This document shows, in pieces, positions 1 through 12,052 of a DNA stretch of 64,000 bases; the stretch's first letter is position 1, and the number at the start of each line of letters is the position of its first letter. The stretch covers positions 70,989,821 to 71,053,820 of the forward strand of contig NC_037681.1 in NCBI RefSeq assembly GCF_003255815.1, given 5' to 3'. Position numbers and translations under genes: made by a program. A model generated the notes under the pieces. It did no database searches. It saw only the letters and a list, made by a program, of their open reading frames with translations, and was not told where the DNA came from. The stretch comes from Theropithecus gelada. Taxonomy: Eukaryota; Chordata; Mammalia; Primates; Cercopithecidae.

Positions 1-661
1 TAATAATACCAGAACTAGCAAAAATATCAGAAAGGAGAAATTAAACTGCAAATACCTTCTTAGGTAGGCTTTTTATATGATTGTCTTACTGCCTTTCTAA
101 TTCCCACAGCGACCTCCTTTGTTATTTTCCTGCTACATAAAGAGTAAGTTTTGACTTACTCTTTATTTGACTGAGTTCAAATTATTTACAGATTATCACC
201 ATAGGATGCATTTTACTATAGTAGTGTTTTAATAGCCCTAACTGTAAAACATTGCCAGATGATAGGATCATGGAAGAGGAATAGAAATGTCAATGCATTT
301 AAGTCATGAGAAGGTGCCTTAGACTGCAATAGGTAAGGTGAAAAAGAGATGTCTTTTTAAAAAGATATGCAAATACTAAATATAATAAATCAGTTCTAAT
401 TTTTGAGCTAAACTCTCAGACCAGAATAATTTGAACTTTAAGGGAAAAGGTGAACTGATATACAGTAATAGAGGACAAAGAGAAAGCTCAGAGTTGAAGT
501 AATATTCTTTATAATTGGTCATAGTTGGTGCTTGATAAATACACGTTTCATACATGAATAAACATGTGAAACAAAGAAGTAGTAGAGAAAAGGTTTCAAA
601 TGGGTATCCTGAAAGCTATATCAGGACTGCTAACTGGATGGTTTGGCCAAGGAAGTGTATT
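1..661. other. AT-rich unique sequence
   Basis: No repeat family, RNA gene or coding frame is recognised here. The sequence is AT-rich and looks like intronic or intergenic primate DNA. Only short frames occur and none has a recognisable protein motif. Confidence 0.6.
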
Positions 662-814
662 AAACGCAAAATGAGCTTGGTACAGTGGTGTGCACCTGCA
701 GTTCTACCTACCAGGGAGGGTAAGGCAGGAAGATTGTCTGAGCCCAGGAGTCCAAGACCAGCTTGGGCAACATAGCAAGACTCTGTCTAATAATAATTTA
801 AAAAAAGCAAAATG
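662..814 (+). mobile_element. Free left Alu monomer (FLAM-like SINE)
   Basis: A single 7SL-derived Alu monomer runs from about 673 to the A-rich tail ending near 806. Recognisable pieces are GAGCCCAGGAGTCCAAGACC, CTTGGGCAACATAGCAAGAC and the 5' GGTACAGTGGTGTGCACCTG. No right monomer follows. It is flanked by near-identical target copies at 662-673 and 803-814 (11 of 12 bases match; GCAAAATG is exact), which supports independent retroposition of the monomer over truncation of a dimer. Confidence 0.8.
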
Positions 815-884
815 TACAGTGTTTAAAAATCAACAGATTTTACTTTAAATCTTCATTTCTTTAAAATCTGGATAACATAGAAAC

Positions 885-1290
885 ATTCCTGGGAAAGAAA
901 AAGAAAGGGGAGAACTATAATGGATAAATTGCAGGCAACAAACCCAAGACATTTTCAAATCAACAGGCACCATCTCAAGAGAGAAGTCATTCTGTTGTCC
1001 GGATGTTATCAATTTCTAGGTATTGTAATACGAGGACCCTTTCCATACCAAAAAAATAAAACATATGCATACTGGATGTTTTCCTTCTTTGAAACAATTT
1101 ATTTCTTTAACATCCAAAGTGCTAAACATTACTTCTGTTTTTCTAATCATACTGCCATTTATTCTCAGAACTCAATCACCTCTTTAGACAAAGTTGCACT
1201 TCTCATGATATCTGGTTTCTTTGGTCATTTAATTTATCTGCTTGCTGAACTCTGAGTCTTGTGACACTCCAAGTAGAAGTTCAATGAAAT
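885..1290 (+). repeat. Direct duplication, copy A
   Basis: This segment is similar along its length to 1671-2015. The pair shares an exact 21-base match (947-967 and 1741-1761), similar sequence around CATTTATTCTCAG, and a final TTGTGAC-type block near 1258 and 1986. Copy B continues into L2 sequence, so copy A probably contains a duplicated piece of the same L2 plus its 5' flank. It could also be two copies of an unrecognised repeat. No family is assigned to the 5' part. Confidence 0.6.
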
Positions 1291-1670
1291 ATTTCAGGGA
1301 GAAGGATTAGAGGATAGTGCGCTGTTTTCAAAATATACAAAACAGGAAACTGTTAATTTAAGAAGTAAAGATATTTTGGCTGTGGAAAACAGAACGAACT
1401 TAAGAAAAATGAGATAGATACGTAAAATTAGGCTGTTCCAAAGTTTGGATTTTTTGAAAATTTGAGATAAAATGTATATTGTTCCTCACTTTTATCGTAA
1501 CAACTTCATTTTTACTAGTATTTTTATTCTTTGAAGTTTGCTACATCGAACTGTTCCTTTAGCAGGAATAGATAGATTTGAAAAATAGGCTTAATCTACT
1601 ATTTCTTCATGACTTTCTCTCTACATGAGAGTCTGGCAAAATTACTGCTCACTTGCTGCTGACACATACA

Positions 1671-2015
1671 ATTCCCAGGGATAAAAGAAAATAGGACGAA
1701 GAATTATGCGAGAAAAAATCACAGGCAGCAAATAAACCCTAGACATTTTCAAATCAACAGGTGTCATCTCCAGAGAGAAGTCACTTTGTTGTCTCCATGT
1801 TGCCATTTCTAGGTTTTGTAATTGAAGACTATTTCTCGACACTGTAAATAAAATATTTGACACAGTAGCTTATTCTTTTCTGAAACACTTTATTTTTTCA
1901 GCTTTCAGGATGTCATGGGCTAGTTCTATTTTTCCTACCTTGCTGACCATTTATTCTCAGTCTTCTCTGCTAGATTCTGTTATTTTGTGACCTCCAAATA
2001 TGAGAAGGCTCAGTT
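1671..2015 (+). repeat. Direct duplication, copy B
   Basis: Downstream partner of 885-1290, about 790 bases away at the 5' end and about 730 at the 3' end, so the copies differ by net insertions or deletions. Its 3' half merges with the long L2 that continues to about 3155. Divergence is high, consistent with an old event. Confidence 0.6.
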
Positions 2016-3155
2016 TTCATATCTCTTCCCCATCTAAACTCTCTTTCTGGGTAATTTCATCTTGTCCTGTGACTACAATCAATCTATATGTGATGATGCT
2101 TATGTTTGCATCTCCAGCCTCAACTCTCCTGGGAAATTCTGACTCGTGTATCCATCTATCTATTTGGATATCCCCTAGGTATAGCAAAACCAAAGTCTAA
2201 AAACAACAACAAAACATCCACTCTTCCACTCCAACCTCCCGCAAAGGATAAAAGTCTTGATTTTCCATTCACGACAAGGCTTCCACTAATAACACCACTA
2301 TTCTCACAATTAAGTGGGTCAAAATTAAAGAATATATTAAAATTCTGCTTTCTTTCACTCCACACATGTAATCTGTCAGCAAGTGCTGCCTGCTCTGCCT
2401 CTAAAATGCACCTGGGATTTTACCACCTCTTGGCTTGAACCTCACAACCACCTAAATCTAAGCCACCACTATCTCTTTTGTGGACGTCTGCTACAGCATC
2501 CTACTATGGTTTTTTTTTTTTTTTTTTTTTTTTTTCCTCCCTCTTGTTTCTCTGCAATCTATTGTCTACACTGAAGCCAGAGTTATCGTTTTTTTAAAAA
2601 AATAAAAGTCATCCTCATGATCAAATGTTCTCAATGGCTTTCTAACACACAGGGTAAAATTCAGATCCTTTTCAATAACCTGAATGATATGAGAAGGCAT
2701 CTGGCCACCCTCCTGCTCTTCCTCGCCTCCTACTCTTTTTCCTTCCTGCTTATGCTCCTCCAGTTACGCAGGTCTTCTTATTCTTCAAACATCTGCATTT
2801 GCTATTTCCATGCCTTGTGATCCTCTTCACCAAGACAGTCACATGACTACTTTCCTTATTTCATTCTAGTGTATAATAAAAGGTCCCCTTTCAAAGAAGC
2901 ATCTCGTATTTTTTTCTAATATAATTTCCTATTAATTTCTAGCACGCTTTTCCCCATTTCCCTGCTATGCTTTTCTTCATAGGTATTATATTATACTCAC
3001 ATCATAGTATTTCTTTCTTCTTTGTTATTGATCTTCCCCAATAGAAATTATGTTCTAGGAGGATAAGAATTATATTTTGTTTACACTCGCCCATAAAGCC
3101 TGACATATAGTTGGCACTCAACAAAGGGTTGCTGAATAAAAGAATAAATTAAAGA
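1870..3155 (+). mobile_element. Long degraded LINE-2 (L2) fragment
   Basis: This stretch can be followed against the L2 ORF2 3' part and 3' UTR. Matching features include TTTGGATATCCCCTAGGTAT near 2162, the CTGTCAGCAAGTGCTGCCTG-like block near 2375, the CACTGAAGCCAGAGTTATC block near 2569, the CAATGGCTTTCTAACACAC block near 2632, and a 3' end with TTGGCACTCAACAAAGGGTTGCTGAATAAA. Many stops and indels interrupt the reading frame, so it is dead. A run of 26 T interrupts it at 2510-2535. Confidence 0.7.
2510..2535 (+). repeat. Poly-T run of 26
   Basis: An uninterrupted T run lies inside the L2. No Alu or L1 body is attached on either side, so it is probably a homopolymer expansion and not the tail of a minus-strand insertion. 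Confidence 0.9.
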
Positions 3156-3519
3156 CTAGTAGATTGAAATACCAGAAAATGATCATAACACTTGTCCTAA
3201 TTCTTTACCTCACATCAAGAAGTGCTAAAATGAGATGTTTAGGAAACCAACAAAGATTACTTAAAATATTTTATTAAACGTACTCTTCTAGAAGCAGAAG
3301 AGATTATTAAAAATTTTTTTTTCTATACATTATTTATCTTGCCCACATTTACTCTGACAGAAAAATGGATTCTAACGTATATATAAGCTCTAGGAAAAGT
3401 CAAAAACAGGTCCTTTATATGCTTGCTAGTTTTAAAATACAGTCTGATTTCATCCACTTCAATTGACTATGCAACTACCACTTCCTGGTACTCTGCTGAA
3501 ACCTGTGAAAGATAACAAA
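3156..3519. other. Unassigned AT-rich sequence
   Basis: I see no recognisable repeat or gene between the L2 tail and the next MIR. Confidence 0.5.
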
Positions 3520-3690
3520 ATGAATCACAATAACTAATGTTTATAGAACAACTTAACTTATGCCAGGGAATGTGCTAAAAGCTTTGCAGGCACTGTATCA
3601 TTTACATTCCAGTGACAACTCCATGAGGTATAAGGATCCCTATTTCAGAGAAGAGAAAACTAAGTGAATCAGGCAACTTGTCCTACACCA
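3520..3690 (-). mobile_element. MIR SINE fragment
   Basis: Read on this strand it follows the reverse complement of MIR: TTATGCCAGGGAATGTGCTA, then a CATTTACATTCCAGTGACAA-like block, CTCCATGAGGTA and an eroded version of the conserved core. It is strongly diverged. Confidence 0.6.
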
Positions 3691-5335
3691 GACAGCTGTT
3701 CAGTGGAGCTGAAACTTGCAGCCTTGCCTTTCTGATGGCTATGTTGGTCATTTTTAGTATAGAACTTACTGCCACTAGCAGGACTCAAGAACACTCCTGG
3801 TGCACCCTGATGACTCAGTTCATCCAAATATGTAAATCCTCTGCTCTGTCCTTAGGGAATAACAACGTTGAAGGCGATTAAGCTATGTCTAGAGTATCTT
3901 TACCAGTAGATTATTGAAAAGTTATTGAATTACTAAAATTTATTTTTCATAAACTAAAATTAGTACTTAATAGAGTTTACTGAGAATTCTAATTCAATAT
4001 CCTAATGAGAAAGCTGGCTGCTACCCAACACCTGAGAGCAATGTAAATAGCACCCTGTGCAAAGAGCACATGCAAACAGGCAGAACTGCCAAAATCCTGG
4101 GCACAGATGAAAGTGTAAGTGGTTTTCAAGTACTATTTCAAGTAACATTATTCTTACTCTAAATAACAAACTCCTGTTTATTTAGACTTCATTATTGTCA
4201 ATTTAACTTGTGAAAGTTTCTTTCCTTAACACTATCACATGTAATGGTGATTCTCAGAACTATTTGTGATAATCTGAATCAGAACTATTTGTGATCTAAA
4301 ATTGTATTATGGATATATTTTAAGACAGCTACACATAGCAAACAATATGAATCATCCATAGTCCTGCTACAAAGCAAATATATACATATATCACACCCTG
4401 CTTGAATTTTCCTAGGTAGTGATTTTTTTTGTTATCAAGAGTTTGGGGTTTTTTTGCTTTGTTTTTGGAATGAGTTATGAGGAATTATGATAAAAAAAAA
4501 AAATGAGAACTTCTGTTTGGTGTTAACAGTGTTATGCCTGCTTTGCTCTAGTGCTTCCTAACCTACTGTATGAAGGAGGTATTGCAAGGCAAGACAGTAA
4601 GTATAACCATAAAGGGACTCACGCACTCTCAGGTGAAGTGCAAAAATACTGACCATGGTGTTCAAATATTAAGGAGGAGTAAGCGTTCAAATTCAGATAT
4701 GTAAGATAATTTCTCAAAAAAAAAAAAAAAACAGGAAAAATCTATCATTAATTTTTTAAAATATATCTTCCAGAGCAGTTTTCTCAACGATTTTACATAG
4801 AAGAGGAGTATTTTTGTCTCCCTAAGATTTGGACTTAAGGTCAAAGTTGTTGAGGGTTGATAGGCTCTTGTAAGTTTCAGGTGAAACCTAGAGAGGAGAA
4901 GGGAAGAAGATAAATCTAGTATCCTAGATCCTTTTTAAGAAGCAGCAGTTCCACTCCTGACTCTTTCCTGAAGATGGTCTCAGGTCTTCAGGAGACCCTA
5001 TGCAAGGACCCTACTGTGCACTCTGTTGAGTGTTCTGGCTCTCTGGTATCAGGTCACTGGGCCTACTCTACTTTCGGTGCCATTCTGGCCCTGTGAAGAA
5101 ACCATGAGGAGAATCTGGTCAATGCATTTTGTAGTTAACACCACAAACGACATGGGAAACTTAGCCAGAGAGCTATTAGAGTGGTGATCAGTGACGCTGC
5201 TGCTCTACCCAGTCTGTCTCGTGTGCTTTAAGATGGAAACACCTAATGCTGACTTAGCCTTCACCAAAGTGAACAGACCACTCTTCTAAGGTTTCTGGTT
5301 GTTATCAAGAAGTACAAGCAAAGAATGACAAGCAG
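3691..5335. other. Unassigned sequence with a less AT-rich block
   Basis: Mostly AT-rich, with A-runs at 4490-4503 and 4717-4731. The part at about 4960-5300 has more G and C and little simple sequence, but I recognise neither a repeat nor an exon. Reading frames are short. Confidence 0.4.
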
Positions 5336-5490
5336 AACAATGGACATTTGTTAAGTGATTGGCTTGCATACGTTGGCTCCTTCAATACTAACAGCAACGA
5401 GTAGGTACTATTATTACAGCCCTGTTACAGATGAACAGTAGGTACTATTATTCAGTCCATGTAACAAGTGAGGGCGTGAAGCTTATCAAG
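5336..5490 (-). mobile_element. MIR SINE fragment with internal duplication
   Basis: The GTAGGTACTATTATTACAG block followed by TGTTACAGATGA is a typical reverse-strand MIR signature. The AGTAGGTACTATTATT piece occurs twice, near 5400 and 5430, indicating a local duplication of about 30 bases inside the MIR. Confidence 0.6.
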
Positions 5491-8400
5491 GAGTTCACTG
5501 GCCATTTCTTGACCAGGATACAAGCTCGTAATGTTTCTCTCTTTTGTAAATCTGAATTTTCCAACACTTTTTGATTTAAGAATTGATCTGGAAAGCCCTT
5601 CATTCACAGTTGCTTTCTGGCTACTGTCAGTAAAAAGGATAGGCTCAAAGGAGATCTGTTGTGTTTAGAATGGTAGAGGTATAAGAGATCTAATTTTTAT
5701 CTTTAAAAACGTCATTACTTGTTTTACTGGTGTTAGTTATTGACTCTTTTTCCTTTATAGTAACAGAATTATTTATGTATGAAAGGTTATTTAAAAAGTC
5801 CCATTCTAATGACAATCAATTAATTTACCAACAAATACAGTAAAATTGCAAAACAAAACCTTGCAACGTTCTTAAAATACAGCTTTTGGACACTCAAAAC
5901 AAGATAAAATCTTACAGATAACGTGAATACATTGTTAGTTATATCACATCAGAAAGGAAGAATGTTGAAAAAAATCATTATCATATTTGGTTTAAACATT
6001 GCTTTCCACACACAGGTTTCAGAGGCTCTGACATTTTTCAGGAACATAGATTATTTGGCTGTTTTTCCCCTCTTAAGTGGGATTGATTTATTGGCTAAGT
6101 TTCCACAGTAACTCCCAGCACGTGTAGAACTGTTTAGCAAATCTGCATTATTTTGCATTTTCCCTAAGGTCACTCTTTTCATAGATTCAAACAGCAAGGA
6201 ATTTTAAAATTTATCCCTCTACTAAAGTTTACCGGCTATTGTACTCATTATCTTAGCATTCTTACTAGTTTCTTTTGAGAAAGTACATATGGTAAAGTCA
6301 GGTAACTAAAAAGGGTATACCATTTAAATACAATGTTATTCAAGCATTGGAATATTATTCAAATAAAAAAAAAAGAAAACTGAAAATAGAGTGAACAAGA
6401 TTATTACATTAGGCAATGAGAAAAAAACAGTATTGTGAATATCATAGGTATGTGTAGGATACACATGAGACCTCAAACATATGTATCTTTGTGGAAATGT
6501 AAATAATTTATTATAGTAGATAAAACTGGGAAAGAGCTTGTACTAATTAACACAGTCATCTTCCCTGTATAGAGAAGTTGAAAAACCATTTCCATTTGCA
6601 GGCATGTGGTCATTAGACTAACGGGCAATGCCTTTGGACAGGATTTACTTATAACCCAGCTGGCTCAAAAAAGTAATCATTCTCTAATTAAGAGGTTTCC
6701 TTATGTGTTTTCTATTGTCATTTCTAGAGTTCCAACAATATCTAGCTTGGTAGTGTAAAAGTGGTATGCTATTCAATTATCAGCTAGTAGTAGGGCTGCG
6801 AGACACCCTGGGTTTCATCCAGTCATTTGTTTCTATTGATGGTAGAGGATGGGAGGGTAGGTATACAAGCACATACATGAAACAAACTTTCTTTTTCCAC
6901 TCAGTTGGAATAAATTATAACATGTCTGGACAAATATGTGCGTGACTATTTTCCGGACTGATTGGAGGTCATAATGGATTTTCGAAAGTAAAATTCAAAT
7001 AGATAATAAGCTTGATTATTCTACTCACCTTCTGTTTTTATGTTTTTCACTTAGATTTTAAAGGGTTGAGTTTTTAAAGGGCTAGGGCTTTAGTAATTTT
7101 TTAAGACCCGAATTCAACAAGAGGGAAAAAGGCGACTCCTAAATACTGCATAAAACCTGGTTGACACCGCATGAGGTCTGGAAGGATATATTTGTCATTA
7201 TTAAACCTAGCTGTCCCTCATATGAGAATGGGTTACTTACATCATTTTTTACTTTTCCGTTGTTGATCAATACTTTCAAATGTTTCTGGAAATGTTTTCC
7301 AGCAATGTTAGAGTGTAACACATTTTCTCTATTCCTGAGTTCATGAGGAAGGATTTTATTTTTCTCCTCGGCTTTTCCCTATGTCTTTGATGACCACACT
7401 TGGGAAAAATAATTTTAGGCATGTTCTATTCTACTCCATGCTTCTTCCTGTTGGGAGAGCTTTTATAAGGAAGCACAGGGCCCTTTGCTCTTTCAAGGGC
7501 TCTAACTCATGGGTGCCCCTTGCCCAGGGCCCATCACTGTGTGCACGGAGTTAGGCTTGCCTAACCCAGGGGTCCAGTAAGCAGGCTTGTGTGGCTCTCA
7601 CCACTAAGTCATGTTGTCCAAATTGGTCTTTGTGCATTCAGGTGTTTTTGAAAAACCTTGTTCAGTATGCTGCAAAAGCTTACACTACTCCAAATCTACC
7701 CAGCTGTGTAACCAGATAACTGGTAAAAATTAAAAAAAGAAAAAAAAAAAAAAATTCTCAGAAAAATATTATCATTGAAAGACATTTAATTTTTAGTAAA
7801 TCAATATAATAAGAATAGGTCTTTAGTTAAAAATTAAAAGGTGGATGTTGCTTGATAGATGGGAGTCCAGGAAAGAATTATGGTTAGGAGACATGAATAA
7901 AATGCACAAATGTCAGGGAGACAAGTACAATTAACACTTCCCAACAGAGCTTGTGGCATAATGCCCCCCAAGAAAGAAATAGGCTGAACAAACTGTACTT
8001 GGTTCTTTCACAGATTGTTCCCTCCACCTATCTGTATACTTTGCATGCAACTACTGTAACTTGCTGGTATAAAACATTAATATGCTAGGGGAAAAAATCA
8101 CAAATGAAGGAAGCAATGTGAGTTTTCTTTATACAGACATATTTCCCATATTCCAATATGTGTAAGATTTTCCATGTTACGGAAATGGAAAACAGCAGAA
8201 CAGGCAAAACCAAGGATGATAATTGTTTATTCATCTATACTTTCCATCTTTTTTAAATACCCAAGTTGTTTAGAACTCCATAAGGAGTGCTACTCGGGGG
8301 TAGGGGTCTTCAGAAATGTCATTGCTCATATAAACATAATAAAGTGGAAACATGATTAAAATACTTAGGTTTCTAATTGTAATGAATATAATAAAGAACG

Positions 8401-8511
8401 ACTAGCTTAAATAAATAAGGCCAGAGGGTATCAGTGGCTGGACACAATAAGAGTTTCATTAGCAAAACCACAAGGACACCAGACCAGAATGTTTCCAGGT
8501 GAAAGGACGTT
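5491..8511. other. Unique AT-rich sequence
   Basis: About 3 kb with no repeat I can name. An A-rich run lies at 7731-7754. The 7440-7670 part is less AT-rich and contains several GGGCCC-type palindromes (CAGGGCCC, CCAGGGCCC), but no family or exon is recognised. Confidence 0.4.
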
Positions 8512-8523
8512 AAAAACGTTACA

Positions 8524-8827
8524 GGCTGGGCGCCGTGGCTCACGCCTGTAATCTCAGCACTTTGGTAGGCCAAGGCGGGCGGATCATGAGGTCAGGAGAT
8601 CGAGACCATCCTGGCTAACAAGGTGAAACCACGTCTCTACTAAAAATACAAAAAAAAAAAAAAAAAAATTAGCCGGGCGTGGTGGTGGGCGCGTGTAGTT
8701 ACTAGGGAGGCTGAGGCAGGAGAATGGCGTGAACACGGGAGGCAGAGCTTGCAGTGAGCAGAGATCGCCACTGCACTCCAGCCTGGGCGACAGAGCGAGA
8801 CTCCATCTCAAAAAAAAAAAAAAAAAG
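8524..8827 (+). mobile_element. AluY SINE, full length
   Basis: Complete dimeric Alu. AluY-type features are GATCATGAGGTCAGGAGATC and GACCATCCTGGCTAAC. The middle A-run is expanded (about 8649-8668) and the 3' poly-A reaches 8826. A weak target duplication is possible: 8512-8523 against 8822-8833 matches at 10 of 12 bases. A second AluY in the same orientation follows after about 35 bases. Confidence 0.92.
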
Positions 8828-8862
8828 GTTCCATTGGACTTATGAAATAAGAACACACTGTC

Positions 8863-9199
8863 GGGCGCGGTGGCTCAAGCCTGTAACCCCAGCACCTTGG
8901 CAGGCTGAGGCTGGCGGATCACGAGGTCAGGAGATCGAGACCATCGTGGCTAACATGGTGAAACCCCGTCTCTACTAAAAATACAAAAAAAAAAAAAAAA
9001 AAAAAAAAAATTGCCGGACATAGCGGCGGGCATGTGTAGTCCTAGCTACTCGGGAGGCAGGAGAATTGCTTGAACCCGGGAGGCAGAGGCAGAGCTTACA
9101 GTGAGCCGAGATCATTCCACTGCACGCCAGCCTGGGCAACAGAGCGAGACTCCATCTCAAAAAATAAATAAATAAATAAATACAAAAATAAAAATAAAA
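8863..9199 (+). mobile_element. AluY SINE, full length
   Basis: Complete dimeric Alu with GATCACGAGGTCAGGAGATC, a long middle A-run of about 27 bases near 8984-9010, and a 3' tail that has become an AAAT-type repeat. Flanking copies 8844-8859 and 9200-9215 match at 13 of 16 bases and are a plausible aged target-site duplication. A small deletion removed part of the GGCTGAGG block near 9057. Confidence 0.92.
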
Positions 9200-9215
9200 G
9201 AAATTGGAATACACT

Positions 9216-11334
9216 AACAACCATGTCACTGTGGACAATTAAGTTTCTCATCAAAATCTGTAAACTTATCAAGAAAGTATCTGCTAGAATTCTAAATGCT
9301 AAAACTGAAAAAAAGTGTGCTTTGGGCAAACAAAAAGGAATATTTTGCATTCAAGAAGTTTATGTCTTGTAAGATTTGGTAGAAACTGAAGGTATGAGTA
9401 TGTGTAGGAAATATACAGATAATAGGTCTGCAGTCGCTTATCACAGGGCATTCTGTGGTGATGTTTCACACTCCTGGGTTGATGCTCTGCAAGACATCTC
9501 TGTTCATGTCACAGTGTTCTGTGATCACCTTAATGCAAAATTCCAGAGCAGCAGCTCTTGTGAACCTCACTGAGAAGTGCCCGCTCTAATAATGAAATAT
9601 TGTGGACCTTTTCTGATACTCAGAAAAGTGGGTTAATCAATGTAACATCCTAAATTTAAATTTTCTTCCATGATTTTTTCAGGTATTTTTGGCCATGTTA
9701 TCACAATATGCTCATATTAGATACCAACCATTTTGCTTAGACTTTCAGGTTCCTCATTTGAACTCAATCTGGGAAGATGCTTACATTAATATTTGCTTCT
9801 AAAATGGAAATATTTTTAAATCTATACCTTAAGATGGGAAGGGCCGCTAGTAAAATTACTCTTAATGTATGTGTTTGAATCAAATACCAATATTGATAAT
9901 GGTTTGAAAGCTCACTGCCCAGGAGTAACAGTAACTGCAGGAGTAATAGTAAATATCAGGAGATGCTCCAGTCTCTCCCTGAAGGTAGACATGTGTCCTT
10001 TGACAAGTGATGGGATAATTGGGCACTTGGCTTCTTCACTGGTGACAGCGGGGAGGGAGAGGGCTTAAGTGGCCCATAAAACAAAAATTTCTAAGATTCC
10101 TTCTACATTTGATCCCCTTCCAAAGTGTAACTAGGGGTACCCTAAAGGGAAACAGGACACTTTACTAGATGAAGTCAGCCGGGATCCTATGTGAGATGTC
10201 TTTAATTGGTTATATTAATAGCTAATGGCAAACAAAAGGCAAGGCACAGGAAAGGATGGAGCAATTACTCCATACTGAGATCATTTTGGGGTAGGCAAGT
10301 TCCCACAAGAGCCTATGGTTGGAATTTTAGTTTATTTTATTTTTCACGAACAAAACAACTCATTTAAAAGCAACTTAAAACACAACCAGGGTGATTTTCC
10401 TAACAGCCCTCCCTGATATTTAATATCTTGCTATATTCAAAGCTGGAGATGATCATGCAAACCAGTCAGCCTTTTCACTTCCTGGAAGCCCTAGTTCAGG
10501 TTATTTTACTCTTAGGGAAGTGACCTGTCTTCCCCTATTGACCTGGGAAGGGGCAGAAAAATTCCAGAAGAGTGAACTGAAGGTTTGATACAAGAATTTG
10601 CTCAACTTAGACCTGCCTAGAACAGCAGCGTTTTATTCTGATCGAATCTGTGGAAAATAAGACCCAGAGGAACTCAGACTAGTATAGCTTGTCTTCTTTT
10701 ATCTATTCCTGTGTTTGGAAAATAAAATTAATCTGTAGCAGAAGAAAGTGTGACAAACATTTGCTCTAGGTACCAAGGGATCAAAGTAACTGAGCCTTCA
10801 TGTCTTTTTTTCCCCCACTAATTTAATACATCCATTAATTTTAAAAGTATAGATACAAGATAAATCATTTTTTTGTGTGTGTTTTATGGTAGACTTATTT
10901 GCTACGTTAGCTATAATTTTTTCCACACCCCTTTTTTTAACATTAAAAAAAAATGTAAAAACCTATGCTTAAATGTAAAGTATGGTGAATTGTTTCCAAT
11001 GATGAATATCATCTGACAATCTAATAAATGTGAGTAAGGTGAAAACAGAATAGAAAAAACTGAATAGAATGTGGGGGAGGGAAACAACCCTTGGAACGAT
11101 AATCAGCAAGCAAAGCTGAATTCCTATGCCATAGTGCCCCCTGCTGGTCGATTGTGGAAGTAGTAACTTTCGGAGAGCAAATCAAACCTCTTGGTTAGGC
11201 CACATCATGTTTTGAACAAAAAAGTCACAAAAAAGAAAGGAATGTGTGCATATTGTTTTTTGTCTATTTCTTTTTGCATAGTCATCATTTGGCAGTGGGA
11301 AGAATGGGGAAAGGATTGTTTTATGCGTGAAGAA
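9216..11334. other. Unique AT-rich sequence
   Basis: About 2.1 kb without a recognised repeat or coding exon. No simple repeat of note occurs. Open frames are short and show no domain. Confidence 0.45.
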
Positions 11335-11580
11335 CCCCAGAGTCCATTAGAAGTAGACTTAGCTCAGCCACTTCTGGAGTGATATGTGATCTGGCACTCA
11401 CAGATCTTTCTTTAAGCCTCAACTCCTCCTCTGTAAATTTCAATTAGTAATAATAATAAATGATAGATTTACTGCAGAGAGTTGTTACAAAAGCATAAGA
11501 AGAGGAGGAGTAGGCGGAAATTACACACAGTAAAGTGTACTTAAAATGATATAGCGCTTTGCAAAACAAATATTAATGTA
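11335..11580 (+). mobile_element. MIR SINE fragment
   Basis: Forward MIR order is visible: an eroded 5' part, AGCCTCAACTCCTCCTCTGT, an AATAATAATA stretch, GAGAGTTGTTACAAAAG, and a degraded GTGCTTA-like 3' part with ATAGCGCTTTGCAAAACA. Confidence 0.55.
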
Positions 11581-11914
11581 AGGGTGTGGACTGGGGGAGA
11601 CACTTCCATTAACAATTAAACTAACTTCCCTTATAATCATCAAAAGGTAATCCAGGCTGGGCACCCCAGGCATGTTTGCTGAGCTATCAGACTTTCAAAT
11701 TCCTACAACATCACCTGGTTTCCAAGGACTTACTTGGGTACCTTTGAACAATGTATGTTGCTCAGATTATTTTAATATGACACAGAATTTAGTATATATT
11801 TAGAGAGGTCTCTACTGGTTGGTAAACAGAGGTGATGGGGTAAAGGAGATCAAGGTGCTCCTTGTTTACTTGATAACCATTAATGATTGAGTCTCCATCC
11901 TCTTGCTAGTTATC

Positions 11915-12052
11915 TGACCAGCAGCATCTACATCACCTGGGAGCTTATTAGAAATAAGGAATCTAAGATTTCATCCCAGACCTACTAAATCAGAACCTAC
12001 ATTTAAAAACTATCCCAGGTAATTCTTATATATGTTCAAGTTTAAGAACCTC
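11915..12052 (-). mobile_element. MER5A-like hAT-Charlie fragment
   Basis: Matches the non-autonomous MER5 family: GACCAGCAGCATCTACATCA, CCTGGGAGCTTATTAGAAAT, CAGACCTACTAAATCAGAA and a 3' GTTCAAGTTTAAGAACC terminus. It is non-coding and was once mobilised by hAT transposase. Confidence 0.75.

Noticed and set aside
920..1255. 111-codon plus-strand frame
   Set aside because: Covers copy A of an old duplication containing L2-like sequence; copy B has no matching open frame.
2510..2535. Poly-T as tail of a minus-strand Alu or L1
   Set aside because: L2 sequence continues on both sides, and no retroposon body or target duplication adjoins it.
4960..5300. Possible exon in a less AT-rich block
   Set aside because: No long frame, no convincing splice sites and no recognisable protein.
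8584..9350. Several minus-strand frames of 84-90 codons
   Set aside because: Antisense translations of two AluY elements and their poly-A runs.
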